In this document: piece by piece, positions 13,709 through 21,184 of the stretch
How the letters are laid out: the number at the start of each line of letters is the position of its first letter
Position numbering within the stretch: the stretch's first letter is position 1
Assembly (NCBI GenBank): GCA_949288625.1
Contig: CASEKZ010000042.1
Span: forward strand, 1-27,967
Direction of reading: 5' to 3'
From: an uncultured bacterium
Lineage (GTDB): Bacteria > Bacillota_I > Bacilli_A > RF39 > UBA660
Length of the DNA stretch: 27,967 nucleotides
Position numbers and translations under genes: made by a program
The notes under the pieces: generated by a model
The model's input: the letters and a program-made list of their open reading frames with translations, nothing else
What the model was told of the DNA's origin: nothing
Databases searched by the model: none

Positions 13709-14143
13709 TTACTTTACCCCATATTTATTTACCATTGTTTTAATAAGCTTATTAATTAAATAATAAGTAGTAATTAAAAATAAAATAAGAACTATTATTG
13801 GTAAGAAAAAATCAATAAGTGTAAACACAAACAATAAACCAAATATAATTATTAAAATAATTATTCCCACCGTTACATAGCTACTGGTTTCCCACTTCTT
13901 ATTATCTTTGTTACTTGGTTCATCAGAAAGATTTAATATAACTAACAAACATAATAATACTATTATCGCAACACTATAAATAATTATTGTTTTTGATTCT
14001 CTTAAATCAAATAACAATGAATAAAAACCACCATCTATACAATATGCTATGCCTAAAACAATGCCAACTAAAACGCATAAAATTTTAAGTACTTTACTGC
14101 TTTTTTTTAAAAACTCCTCTTCTTTATTTCTTTTTTTAGTCAT
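13709..14143 (-). CDS. Small membrane protein of unknown function
   Basis: About 144 residues. The N-terminus is charged (MTKKRNKEEEFLKK), followed by four hydrophobic stretches, near 17-40, 50-70, 90-112 and 113-133, and a basic tail. I do not recognise the family and see no catalytic motif. A longer frame starts with GTG at 14152, but that GTG belongs to the AGAGGTG ribosome binding site; the ATG at 14143 is correctly spaced. It has its own promoter at 14164-14192 and ends against the tRNA terminator. Confidence 0.7.
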   Translation of the reverse strand: MTKKRNKEEEFLKKSSKVLKILCVLVGIVLGIAYCIDGGFYSLLFDLRESKTIIIYSVAIIVLLCLLVILNLSDEPSNKDNKKWETSSYVTVGIIILIIIFGLLFVFTLIDFFLPIIVLILFLITTYYLINKLIKTMVNKYGVK

Positions 14144-14163
14144 TAAAAACACCTCTTTAAGCC

Positions 14164-14192
14164 ATTATATAATGAAACGTTATTTTTGTAAA
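14164..14192 (-). promoter_or_regulatory. Promoter of the small membrane protein gene
   Basis: Minus strand: TTTACA (14192-14187), 17-bp spacer, TATAAT (14169-14164), 20 bp before the ATG. Confidence 0.6.
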
Positions 14193-14249
14193 CAAATGAA
14201 TTTTTATAATTGAATTTCATTTCACCATAAAAATAAATTAAACTTATAA

Positions 14250-14273
14250 AAAAAACAAAATCAAAATGATTTT
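14250..14273 (-). terminator. Terminator after the PH-domain gene
   Basis: Minus strand AAAATCA-TTT-TGATTTT (14273-14257) followed by G and a T-run. It lies a few bases past the stop codon at 14279. Confidence 0.7.
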
Positions 14274-14278
14274 ATTTT

Positions 14279-14722
14279 TTAGCTCTTATTATTTTTAATA
14301 TACTTTAACTTTTCGTTTACCATGTACTTTGATAGTGCATCTTCTATTGATGGTAAGCTTCTTTTATCCAAACATCCAATGTAAAAATGCTCTTTTACCG
14401 TGTCAATTTCCACAACTCCAAATAATATGTTCGTCTTTATTTCAAAATCATTTAACATATCAGGAGTAATAGAAGTATAGTAATACCTACCCAAAAACCT
14501 TTTTCTACCTAAAAGCATTCTTTTATTTGTAAAAACAATTACCGTCGTAAAAAATGGTTGCGTTATACCAACGTTTTTTTGTCCTGCAAAACTATACAAT
14601 ACAACCTCATCATCGTTTAGGTGCTCTTCAACTACGTTTGAATGTTTTTTTACTCTCCATGCAATAGTTCTAGGATATTTTTTTAAAAACGATTTAACGC
14701 TTACATAAACACTACCAGCCAT
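14279..14722 (-). CDS. Bacterial PH-domain-like protein
   Basis: A 147-residue soluble protein. Its central part, DDEVVLYSFAGQKN followed by a strand-rich segment with VIVFTNKRMLLGRK and YYTSITPDMLNDFEI, has the look of bacterial PH (bPH/YvbH-like) domains, in which a short N-terminal helix region precedes a seven-stranded barrel. The ligand and role are unknown. It starts 2 bp after the stop codon of the thioredoxin-like gene and very probably is co-transcribed with it. A terminator follows. Domain assignment is by pattern and moderately sure. Confidence 0.6.
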   Translation of the reverse strand: MAGSVYVSVKSFLKKYPRTIAWRVKKHSNVVEEHLNDDEVVLYSFAGQKNVGITQPFFTTVIVFTNKRMLLGRKRFLGRYYYTSITPDMLNDFEIKTNILFGVVEIDTVKEHFYIGCLDKRSLPSIEDALSKYMVNEKLKYIKNNKS

Positions 14723-14724
14723 AG

Positions 14725-15309
14725 CTACTCACCAAAACCATTATTACTAAAGAAAGTTTCTATGGTATTTAATTCAACATACCCTTGATTTACATCTAAA
14801 ACTTCACCATTTTGAACTATTAGCGTAAGTGGTGTTCCCCACTCGTTTTCGCTTAAATAACTTAGTGAAGCATAAAACGTATTCCAATCATCATTAGAAA
14901 ATTTATCAGTATCAATGTAATTTATAGTTAAATCCATATCATCCATTGCCTGCTTTAATATTGGGGTAAATTTCTCACAATAAGTACAAGTTGGCCTTGC
15001 TACTAAGATTATGTTTTTTTGATCTTCTTTTATTAATTCAAGGTATTCACTTAAACTAACTTCATTAAATCCTGCCGTTTCTAAAGTAACAACGTTATTT
15101 GATTCAACATCGTCCTTTTTAAAATTAGAAACACCAAAAGCAAGCCCAATTACCAAAACAACGATCAAAGCAATCGCGGTTATTCCTAAAGTCTTTTTAA
15201 CTAAAGGTTGCTGCTTTTCATCCTTTACCTCAATAATGGTAACCATTATAGCACATACCATAGTAACTAATACCATTGCTGCTATAATCACTAATAAAAA
15301 CATTTCCAT
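14725..15309 (-). CDS. Membrane-anchored thioredoxin-like protein
   Basis: A 194-residue protein with two N-terminal membrane segments (about 4-26 and 41-61), followed by a thioredoxin-fold domain. It carries a CxxC motif in RPTCTYCEKF (Cys108 and Cys111), a cis-Pro candidate in WGTPLTLIV and the final helix NTIETFF. The fold predicts thiol-disulfide exchange. With two membrane segments, the domain is on the same side as the N-terminus; the charged loop between them (EVKDEKQQPLVKK) suggests an external redox domain, which is inference. The ATG at 15309 has AGGAGG upstream. It is the first gene of a two-gene unit with the PH-domain gene. Confidence 0.8.
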   Translation of the reverse strand: MEMFLLVIIAAMVLVTMVCAIMVTIIEVKDEKQQPLVKKTLGITAIALIVVLVIGLAFGVSNFKKDDVESNNVVTLETAGFNEVSLSEYLELIKEDQKNIILVARPTCTYCEKFTPILKQAMDDMDLTINYIDTDKFSNDDWNTFYASLSYLSENEWGTPLTLIVQNGEVLDVNQGYVELNTIETFFSNNGFGE

Positions 15310-15340
15310 ACAAATTCCTCCTATAAGAACAATTATACTA

Positions 15341-15374
15341 CAAAAAAAGAAGAATTAAAATATTATTTCTTCTT
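15341..15374 (-). terminator. prs terminator
   Basis: Minus strand AAGAAGAA (15374-15367) pairs with TTCTTCTT (15354-15347), followed by a T-run. It overlaps the prs stop codon. Confidence 0.75.
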
Positions 15375-16457
15375 ATCGTTTATTAATTTTAATATTTCTT
15401 TTTTACCATTTAAAAGTGGCGAAACAGATTGATGCCTATTTAAAACGTTAATAATTTTAGATAAAAACAAGGAACAATCAACGTCATAAAACCATTTTTG
15501 TTTTTTTAATTTCGGGTCAATATAAGTTAAATTAGTTGTGTATAACATATCAAATAACCCGTCTTTATGAGCTTTATTAAACGCCTCAACACCACTCGTA
15601 AAAAGCGCGAAAGTCGCTACTAAATAAACCTTTTTGGCTCCTCTTTTTTTAAGTTCTGATGCTACCTCAAGCATACTACCACCTGATGCAATCATATCAT
15701 CAACAACAATAACGTTTTTTTCATTAACATCCTTTCCCATATACTCGTGCTGAACAATTGGATTTTTTCCATTTACTATTTTAGTTAAATCTCTTCTTTT
15801 ATAAAACATACCAACATCAGTATTAAGCATATTAGCATAATATATCGCCCGGTCCATCGCACCAGTATCAGGACTTACCACAAGAAGATTTTCAAAATCT
15901 AAGTTTTCTTTTTCAACAAAACTTTCCAAAATTGTATGTGTTGGATAAAAATTCTCAAAAGACATACAAGGAGTTGCATTTTGAATATTAGGGTCATGAA
16001 CATCAAAGGTAATTATCGTCTTTACTCCTAGTGCTTGAAGTTCTTGAATAGCTAGTGCGCAGTCCAAAGACTCTCTTCCTTTTCTTCTGTGTTGTCTTGA
16101 TTCATATAACAATGGCATTACCACCGTAATACTTGAAGCTTGCCCACGAATAGCAGAGATAACTCTTTTTATATCCATAAAATGTTCATCTGGCCCCATA
16201 TGATTTTTATATCCAAACATCTCATAAGTAATACTATGATTACCAATATCAGATATTATATAAACATCCTTATTTCTTATGGTTTCGTTAATTTTAATCT
16301 TTCCTTCACCATTATTAAACCTTATTTCTTCAATTGAAGTTAAGTAACTCTTGGTATCTCCTCTTAACCCTTGTAAACCAGCATTTACCTTTTCCCCAAA
16401 ATCCTTAATATTACTCATAACAATTAATCTTAAATCATCATTTTCAATCAACAACAT
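15363..16457 (-). CDS. prs: Ribose-phosphate diphosphokinase (PRPP synthetase), long variant
   Basis: Makes phosphoribosyl pyrophosphate from ribose-5-phosphate and ATP for nucleotide, His and Trp synthesis. At 364 residues it is longer than the classic enzyme (about 315) and divergent. The ATP/ribose-phosphate region reads MPLLYESRQHRRKGRESLD (114-132), the metal-binding segment is FDVHDPNIQ (151-159), SPDTGAM follows (195-201), and the PRPP loop reads VVDDMIASGGSM (251-262). The usual loop has DxxxTGGT-like residues, so ASGGS is a variant. The N-terminal extension and the C-terminal 30 residues account for the extra length. The ATG at 16457 follows AGGAGG. Upstream lie a terminator-like hairpin and a short ORF, which suggests attenuation. 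Confidence 0.9.
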   Translation of the reverse strand: MLLIENDDLRLIVMSNIKDFGEKVNAGLQGLRGDTKSYLTSIEEIRFNNGEGKIKINETIRNKDVYIISDIGNHSITYEMFGYKNHMGPDEHFMDIKRVISAIRGQASSITVVMPLLYESRQHRRKGRESLDCALAIQELQALGVKTIITFDVHDPNIQNATPCMSFENFYPTHTILESFVEKENLDFENLLVVSPDTGAMDRAIYYANMLNTDVGMFYKRRDLTKIVNGKNPIVQHEYMGKDVNEKNVIVVDDMIASGGSMLEVASELKKRGAKKVYLVATFALFTSGVEAFNKAHKDGLFDMLYTTNLTYIDPKLKKQKWFYDVDCSLFLSKIINVLNRHQSVSPLLNGKKEILKLINDKKK

Positions 16458-16478
16458 CCTATACCTCCTAAATCATAC

Positions 16479-16509
16479 AAAAAACTAACACCATTTAAAA
16501 CAATGTTAG
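16479..16509 (-). terminator. Terminator/attenuator in the prs leader
   Basis: Minus strand CTAACATTGTT-TTA-AATGGTGTTAG (16509-16485) can form 11 pairs, three of them G-U, and is followed by a run of six T. The T-run ends 21 bp before the prs start codon. The stop codon of the short leader ORF lies in its loop. Confidence 0.65.
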
Positions 16510-16590
16510 CTTTTCATCACAAAATATAGAAAAAGATGGTGCATAACAAATAACATTCCAAACCAAATTCGTTTTAACATTATTCATCAT
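16495..16590 (-). CDS. Short ORF in the prs leader (31 codons)
   Basis: It starts ATGATG at 16590 with AGAGGTAG at good distance, and encodes a 31-residue peptide starting MMNNVKTNLVWNVICYAPSF and ending CDEKLTLF, with a hydrophobic middle. The stop codon lies inside the terminator hairpin that follows. I do not recognise the peptide. It may be a leader peptide whose translation controls the hairpin, or an independent small protein. The strong ribosome binding site and the position argue that it is translated. Confidence 0.45.
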   Translation of the reverse strand: MMNNVKTNLVWNVICYAPSFSIFCDEKLTLF

Positions 16591-16610
16591 ACGCTACCTC
16601 TTACACTTTA

Positions 16611-16639
16611 ATTATAACAGATAATTTAAAAGTTGTTAC
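16611..16639 (-). promoter_or_regulatory. Probable promoter of the prs leader
   Basis: Minus strand: weak -35 GTAACA (16639-16634, overlapping the queH stop codon), 17-bp spacer, extended -10 TG-T-TATAAT (16616-16611). The start is expected near 16604, giving a leader of about 147 nt before prs. Confidence 0.5.
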
Positions 16640-17208
16640 CCTAAATTCCATTTTTTATTAATTTCTTTATTTTTGTTTATTAATCTTTCGTACCTTTCTT
16701 CTTCACTAAAGATGCATCCGCAGTACTTTTGCATGTAAAGTCCCATTTCTCTCGCCTTGTTTTGACCTTCTCTAAAGCCTGGTCTAAAGTCCCTATATAA
16801 AAACTTAACACCATATTTTTTAGATAACATATCACCAGTTTTCTTTAAAAGTTCATGATTTTGATATGGACTTATTAATAAAGTTGTTGAAAAAGCATCA
16901 AAGTTATGCTCTTTAGCATATTTAGCCGTTTTTTCAAGCCTACATAAATAACAGTAGCCACACCTGTTATCTAATTTATCTACCACGTTTTTACAAAAAC
17001 TTCTTAAGCCATAATAATCTTCTATAATTAATGGAATTCCTATTTCTTCATCGTACTTTTTTAAGCATTCTAACCGGGCTTCGTATTCCTTATAAGGATG
17101 TATGTTAGGATTGTACCAAAAGCTTGTTATATCAATACCCTCTTTTTTTAGTTCATCAACACAATGCACGCTACATGGTGCACAACACGTATGTAAAAGT
17201 AGTTTCAT
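16636..17208 (-). CDS. queH: Epoxyqueuosine reductase QueH
   Basis: QueH (formerly DUF208) carries out the last step of queuosine synthesis, reducing epoxyqueuosine in tRNA, and replaces the unrelated QueG. The 190-residue protein has the adjacent Cys pair in HTCCAPCS (Cys8, Cys9, Cys12), WYNPNIHPYKEYEAR, the CGYCYLC cluster (Cys83, 86, 89), FSTTLLISPYQNH, FRPGFREGQN and YCGCIFSEEER near the C-terminus (Cys163, Cys165). These are the metal-cluster and catalytic Cys positions of the family. It starts 1 bp after the stop codon of the Fic gene, so both are likely on one mRNA. No other queuosine gene is in the window. Confidence 0.94.
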   Translation of the reverse strand: MKLLLHTCCAPCSVHCVDELKKEGIDITSFWYNPNIHPYKEYEARLECLKKYDEEIGIPLIIEDYYGLRSFCKNVVDKLDNRCGYCYLCRLEKTAKYAKEHNFDAFSTTLLISPYQNHELLKKTGDMLSKKYGVKFLYRDFRPGFREGQNKAREMGLYMQKYCGCIFSEEERYERLINKNKEINKKWNLG

Positions 17209-17209
17209 A

Positions 17210-18097
17210 TTAAAGCTTTTTCTCCTTTATATTTAAATCAGCATCTTTATACAAATCATCCTTAAGGTTTATATCCAACGCCATAATTGAATCACAAATT
17301 TTAAAATAATAAAACTCTAATATATTAGTATAATTTTCTTTTGACAATGCATCATTCATTGCCTCTTGATATTTTATCTTTTCTTTATTTTCTACATATA
17401 TAGGAGGTATATTAGCCAATCTAAACAAAAGATTAGTAAAAGCTCTAGTTACTCTTCCGTTACCATCTTCAAAAGGATGGATTTTTATAATTCTACAATT
17501 TAACATAACACAATCATTTATATAATTAATTAAATTGTTAACGTCAAGATTTTTACCAAGGTTTAAACCCCTTTTTACTAATTCATCAACAACTGGTTTT
17601 AATTGATTCATTTCATGTGTGATATTCCAATATGGACATAGTTCAACATTACCTGTTTTTATACCATTTTCAGTATTACCTAACAAATATATGTCCCTTT
17701 TACGATATTTTCCACCAAATTCAGGAAAAGGCGTTTTAGAATATAAAATTTCATGTATATAAGACAAATCATAAATTGAAATATTTTCTAAATCCTCTTT
17801 AGTTTGTATATAATCATATACGCATGCTAGTCCTCTTTTTTCTTCATTAGGTTTTACATCTTCAACCTTATTTTCATTATAAATATATCTTTTTTTAAAA
17901 TTTGTAACTATTTGTGCAAAATATGGCTTTTCAACAAAACTATAATATGTTTTTATAATTAATTCTGGCACTCCGTCATGAACATATAATCTTTTTTCTT
18001 TTTTTCTTTTTTCGTATCCATCAAATAATAGTGAAATATATTTCCTTGCCTCTTCATCAGTGAATTCTGAAAACCCGTAAACTTCCTTATTTTGCAT
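17210..18097 (-). CDS. Fic family protein (probable AMP-transferase)
   Basis: Fic enzymes transfer AMP, or rarely another group, to target proteins. The 295-residue protein has the complete active-site motif HPFEDGNGRVTR (residues 207-218), with the catalytic His and the Glu/Asp that bind metal. An N-terminal helical part and the FGGKYRKRDIYL segment typical of the Fic fold precede it. I cannot find a clear inhibitory S/TxxxE(G/N) helix. The frame opens at 18130, but GAGGTGG lies before the ATG at 18097, which I take as the start. The gene is followed at once by queH. Target and physiological role are unknown; as a stand-alone Fic it need not be a toxin. Confidence 0.88.
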   Translation of the reverse strand: MQNKEVYGFSEFTDEEARKYISLLFDGYEKRKKEKRLYVHDGVPELIIKTYYSFVEKPYFAQIVTNFKKRYIYNENKVEDVKPNEEKRGLACVYDYIQTKEDLENISIYDLSYIHEILYSKTPFPEFGGKYRKRDIYLLGNTENGIKTGNVELCPYWNITHEMNQLKPVVDELVKRGLNLGKNLDVNNLINYINDCVMLNCRIIKIHPFEDGNGRVTRAFTNLLFRLANIPPIYVENKEKIKYQEAMNDALSKENYTNILEFYYFKICDSIMALDINLKDDLYKDADLNIKEKKL

Positions 18098-18120
18098 AGT
18101 ATCACCACCTCTTTTGAGAT

Positions 18121-18149
18121 ATGCTACCATTTTTTTAATTTTTAGTCAA
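18121..18149 (-). promoter_or_regulatory. Possible promoter of the fic-queH unit
   Basis: Minus strand: TTGACT (18149-18144), 17-bp spacer, TAGCAT (18126-18121). It lies just upstream of the Ca2+ ATPase end of transcription, between its stop codon and fic. Confidence 0.4.
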
Positions 18150-18150
18150 A

Positions 18151-20763
18151 TTACACACTTCTTTTCTTACCATACTTCTTATACACTAACTTTCTTATCA
18201 TATCAACGGGAACGACTGAAAATGATAAAATAATCATTATTATAAACTCTTTTAAATTAAGTGGTACCGTTCTAAACATTTCTCCACCAAAATACATAAG
18301 TGCAACTTGTACAATTATAATAAATGATATTACTATTATAAAAACCTTGTTTTTTAAAAGATGGGCTAAAATGTTAATTCTACTCGTATGTGCATTAAAC
18401 GAGTTAAATATCCCAGCAAAAATAAACAAACCAAAAAAAGCCGTTATAAATGATGCATCAGTTGTAAATAAGTTTCTTATAAACGAAAACTTTAAAAAGA
18501 AAATACAAAGGATGGTAGTATAAATGCCCGTTATAACTATTTCATTTATCATGTATGAGTTCATTATTTTTTCGTTTTTCTTCTTTGGCTTTTCTTTCAT
18601 GTACTCCTTAAGAGGTGGCTCAAAAGCAAAAGCAAGGGCCGCAAGTGTATCCATTACCATGTTAATCCATAGCATTTGGATTACCGTAACTGGAGTATCA
18701 ACGCCAATAAAAGGTCCTATAATAGAAATGCTTAACGCACATAAATTAACTGTAAGCTGGAAAATAATAAATTTTCTAATGCTTTTAAAAATGGTTCTTC
18801 CAAACAAAATAGCCTTACTAATAGATAAAAAGTTATTATCCAAAATAACGATGTCACTTGCCTCTTTTGAAACTTCACTACCAGATCCCATCGCAAAGCC
18901 AACGTCCGCCTTTTTTAAAGCCGGTGCATCATTTACCCCATCACCAGTCATACCAACCACTAAATTCATCTCTTGTGATATACGAACTAGTCTACTTTTA
19001 TCTTGCGGAAGACTTCTTGCAACAACTTTTAACTTAGGAATTATTTTTTTTACTTGTAAATCAGACATATTATTAAGTTCATCAGAAGTTAAAACAACAT
19101 CATCTTTTGAATCTATAATTCCTACTTCTTTAGCTATTTTAATTGCCGTTGATTTATTGTCACCGGTTATCATAATGGTTTGAATACCGGCACTTTGTGC
19201 CATGCATAAACCAGTTATCGCATCTTTTCTTACCTCATCTTTGATAACTATTACACCTACAAAAGTAAGGTTACTAAAATCTTTTTCATTTTCGTTAGTA
19301 CTTGTTGCAAGCGCAATAACCCTTGCACCATTAGACGTATAATATTCTATTTGCTTTTGTAATTTTTCCTTGTTTTCAAACGGAAGCTTAACTGCATTCC
19401 CATTATAATAAAAGGTACAATTAGGTATTATTTTTTCTGCGGCTCCCTTTATTAAATTCTTTGCCTTTTTATCATCTAACACGGTTATCATATATTTATT
19501 TTTACTATCAAAGGGAATTGTTTTTATTTTTTTTACATAACTAAAATTACATGGAGTTAAAAACTCTAACAAACATCTATCAGTTGTATTACCACCCACA
19601 GCAATTTTTCCATCATATGAAGACATGTTGTTAACAACCATTGATATCCTTAGCAAATCATAAAACTTATCTGTTTTTTTCTTTATTTCTTTTTCGTTTT
19701 TATAGTTATTTAACGCTCCATCTATAATATTAATAACGTTTAATTTGCCAGTTGTTAAAGTTCCTGTTTTATCACTAAATAAAATGTTTATATTACCAGC
19801 AGTTTCAATACCAACTAATTTTCTTACCAAAACGTTACTTTTAAGCATTCTTCTCATGTTTGATGATAAAACAAGGGTAATCATCATTGGAAGACCTTCT
19901 GGTACGGATACTATTATTATCGTTACACTAAGAGTTAAAGCATAAATAATTTTTTCCATCATAAACGGAAAATCAGTTAGTGATGAAAGTATTTTACTTA
20001 ACACAAAACCATTATCAACCACAACTACCGAAAAAAGATATGAAATTGATGCTAAAAACGCACCAATGTAACCAAACGTACTAATTATTTTCGCAAGATT
20101 TCTAAGCCTTATCTTAAGTGGACTATCACCGGTTTTTTCCTTAAGTTCACTTGCGATTTTTCCATAAAAAGTATTATCTCCTATCTGTGTTACTTTTATC
20201 ATTCCCTCGCCAGAACAAACCATCGTCCCCCTAAACAGACGATTTTTTTTAGATAATTGTCCGTTTTTATATGGCTCTTTGTGAATCTCCCTTGACTCTC
20301 CATTTAATGATGATTCATCAATCATTAAATCCCCAGTTATTAAAATACCATCAGCGGGAACTTTATCACCATACTGTAAGATTACTAAGTCATCTTTTAC
20401 CACTTCATCAACGTTTATTTCCTTTACCTTTCCGTTTCTTTTAACCCGACATTTTATTTTAGAAGACTCATCTTGTAATCTATTAAAGGCTTTTTCGGAA
20501 CCATATTCAGAGATTGTAGAAATAAAAGATGCTAAAAATATTGCTATTAATATTCCAAGTGTCTCAAACCAATCAAAATCTTTAAATAAAAAAACTATTT
20601 TTATAGCTAAAGCGATTAAAAGTATTTTAATTATTGGATCACCAAGCGATTCTAATAAAAGTGTTAAAAAGCCATTTGTTTTACTTTTTTTTATTTCATT
20701 CGTTCCATAATTTTTTCTTGATTCTATAACCTGTTTTTCACTTAACCCGTTATAATTGTTCAT
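18151..20763 (-). CDS. PMCA-type calcium-translocating P-type ATPase (P2)
   Basis: An 870-residue P-type ATPase that should export Ca2+ from the cytoplasm. The phosphorylation motif is SDKTGTLT (Asp331). The hinge is MTGDGVNDAPAL (605-616), with MITGDN at 531-536. The membrane part has VPEGLP (287-292) in M4, FQLTVNLCA in M5 and LWINMVMDTLAALAFAFEPP in M6, all like PMCA and the single-site bacterial Ca2+ pumps. This suggests one Ca2+ bound per cycle. The actuator loop reads SSLNGES (151-157) where TGES is usual. There are ten membrane segments, and the N- and C-termini are cytoplasmic. The ATG at 20763 has AGGAGG. Ion specificity beyond the P2 class is inference. Confidence 0.9.
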   Translation of the reverse strand: MNNYNGLSEKQVIESRKNYGTNEIKKSKTNGFLTLLLESLGDPIIKILLIALAIKIVFLFKDFDWFETLGILIAIFLASFISTISEYGSEKAFNRLQDESSKIKCRVKRNGKVKEINVDEVVKDDLVILQYGDKVPADGILITGDLMIDESSLNGESREIHKEPYKNGQLSKKNRLFRGTMVCSGEGMIKVTQIGDNTFYGKIASELKEKTGDSPLKIRLRNLAKIISTFGYIGAFLASISYLFSVVVVDNGFVLSKILSSLTDFPFMMEKIIYALTLSVTIIIVSVPEGLPMMITLVLSSNMRRMLKSNVLVRKLVGIETAGNINILFSDKTGTLTTGKLNVINIIDGALNNYKNEKEIKKKTDKFYDLLRISMVVNNMSSYDGKIAVGGNTTDRCLLEFLTPCNFSYVKKIKTIPFDSKNKYMITVLDDKKAKNLIKGAAEKIIPNCTFYYNGNAVKLPFENKEKLQKQIEYYTSNGARVIALATSTNENEKDFSNLTFVGVIVIKDEVRKDAITGLCMAQSAGIQTIMITGDNKSTAIKIAKEVGIIDSKDDVVLTSDELNNMSDLQVKKIIPKLKVVARSLPQDKSRLVRISQEMNLVVGMTGDGVNDAPALKKADVGFAMGSGSEVSKEASDIVILDNNFLSISKAILFGRTIFKSIRKFIIFQLTVNLCALSISIIGPFIGVDTPVTVIQMLWINMVMDTLAALAFAFEPPLKEYMKEKPKKKNEKIMNSYMINEIVITGIYTTILCIFFLKFSFIRNLFTTDASFITAFFGLFIFAGIFNSFNAHTSRINILAHLLKNKVFIIVISFIIIVQVALMYFGGEMFRTVPLNLKEFIIMIILSFSVVPVDMIRKLVYKKYGKKRSV

Positions 20764-20928
20764 GATTCCTCCTTAGTAAATGTTACTTATCATTAGTAAA
20801 AATTATCCCCTATTTTAACCGACAAAACATTTCTTTTTTTGTTAAGAAATAGCAAAAACACTCGTTACCTAAAATATGAGTTCATCATAAACTATTATAG
20901 AAATTAATTATGAAAGCGAAGTGTAGCA

Positions 20929-21183
20929 ATGAAAAACACGCTAGATAAATTACCAATTGGTAAGGTTGGAAAAATATTGTGCTTAAACACTAATCAAGCT
21001 TTAAAAAGAAGATTGCTTGACTTAGGTTTAGTTAACGGAACAACGATAAAAAAGTTATATAAAAGTCCACTTAATGATCCTTGTGCTTATTTAGTAAGAG
21101 GAAGTGTTATTGCATTAAGAAGTGAAGATGTAAAAAACATTTTAATAACTTATGATTCACAAAATGAGTTAGGAGGAAACTAA
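20929..21183 (+). CDS. feoA: FeoA-family ferrous iron transport protein A
   Basis: An 84-residue SH3-like protein: LPIGKVGKILCLN, then LKRRLLDLGLVNGTTI and a short strand with SPLNDPCAYLVRGSVIALR. FeoA is cytoplasmic and is thought to support FeoB. It lies 1 bp upstream of feoB with AGGAGG near its end, so the two are translated as a unit. The ribosome binding site of feoA itself is weak. I found no convincing Fur box or -35/-10 pair in 20764-20928. Confidence 0.93.
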   Translation: MKNTLDKLPIGKVGKILCLNTNQALKRRLLDLGLVNGTTIKKLYKSPLNDPCAYLVRGSVIALRSEDVKNILITYDSQNELGGN

Positions 21184-21184
21184 A

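Noticed and set aside
17210..18097. Toxin-antitoxin locus built on the Fic protein
   Set aside because: No small antitoxin gene is next to it, and the neighbours are a Ca2+ pump and queH.
18524..19183. Long open frame on the plus strand opposite the Ca2+ ATPase gene
   Set aside because: It is the antisense shadow of a well-supported P-type ATPase, with no ribosome binding site or protein family signal. The same holds for the other plus-strand frames inside rarA, glmS, prs and the FIVAR gene.
20764..20928. Possible Fur or DtxR box upstream of feoA (AATGTTACTTATCATT and GTTACCTAAAATATGAG)
   Set aside because: Only half-site similarity, and the first is about 150 bp from feoA, next to the ATPase ribosome binding site. 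No good -35/-10 pair could be placed either.
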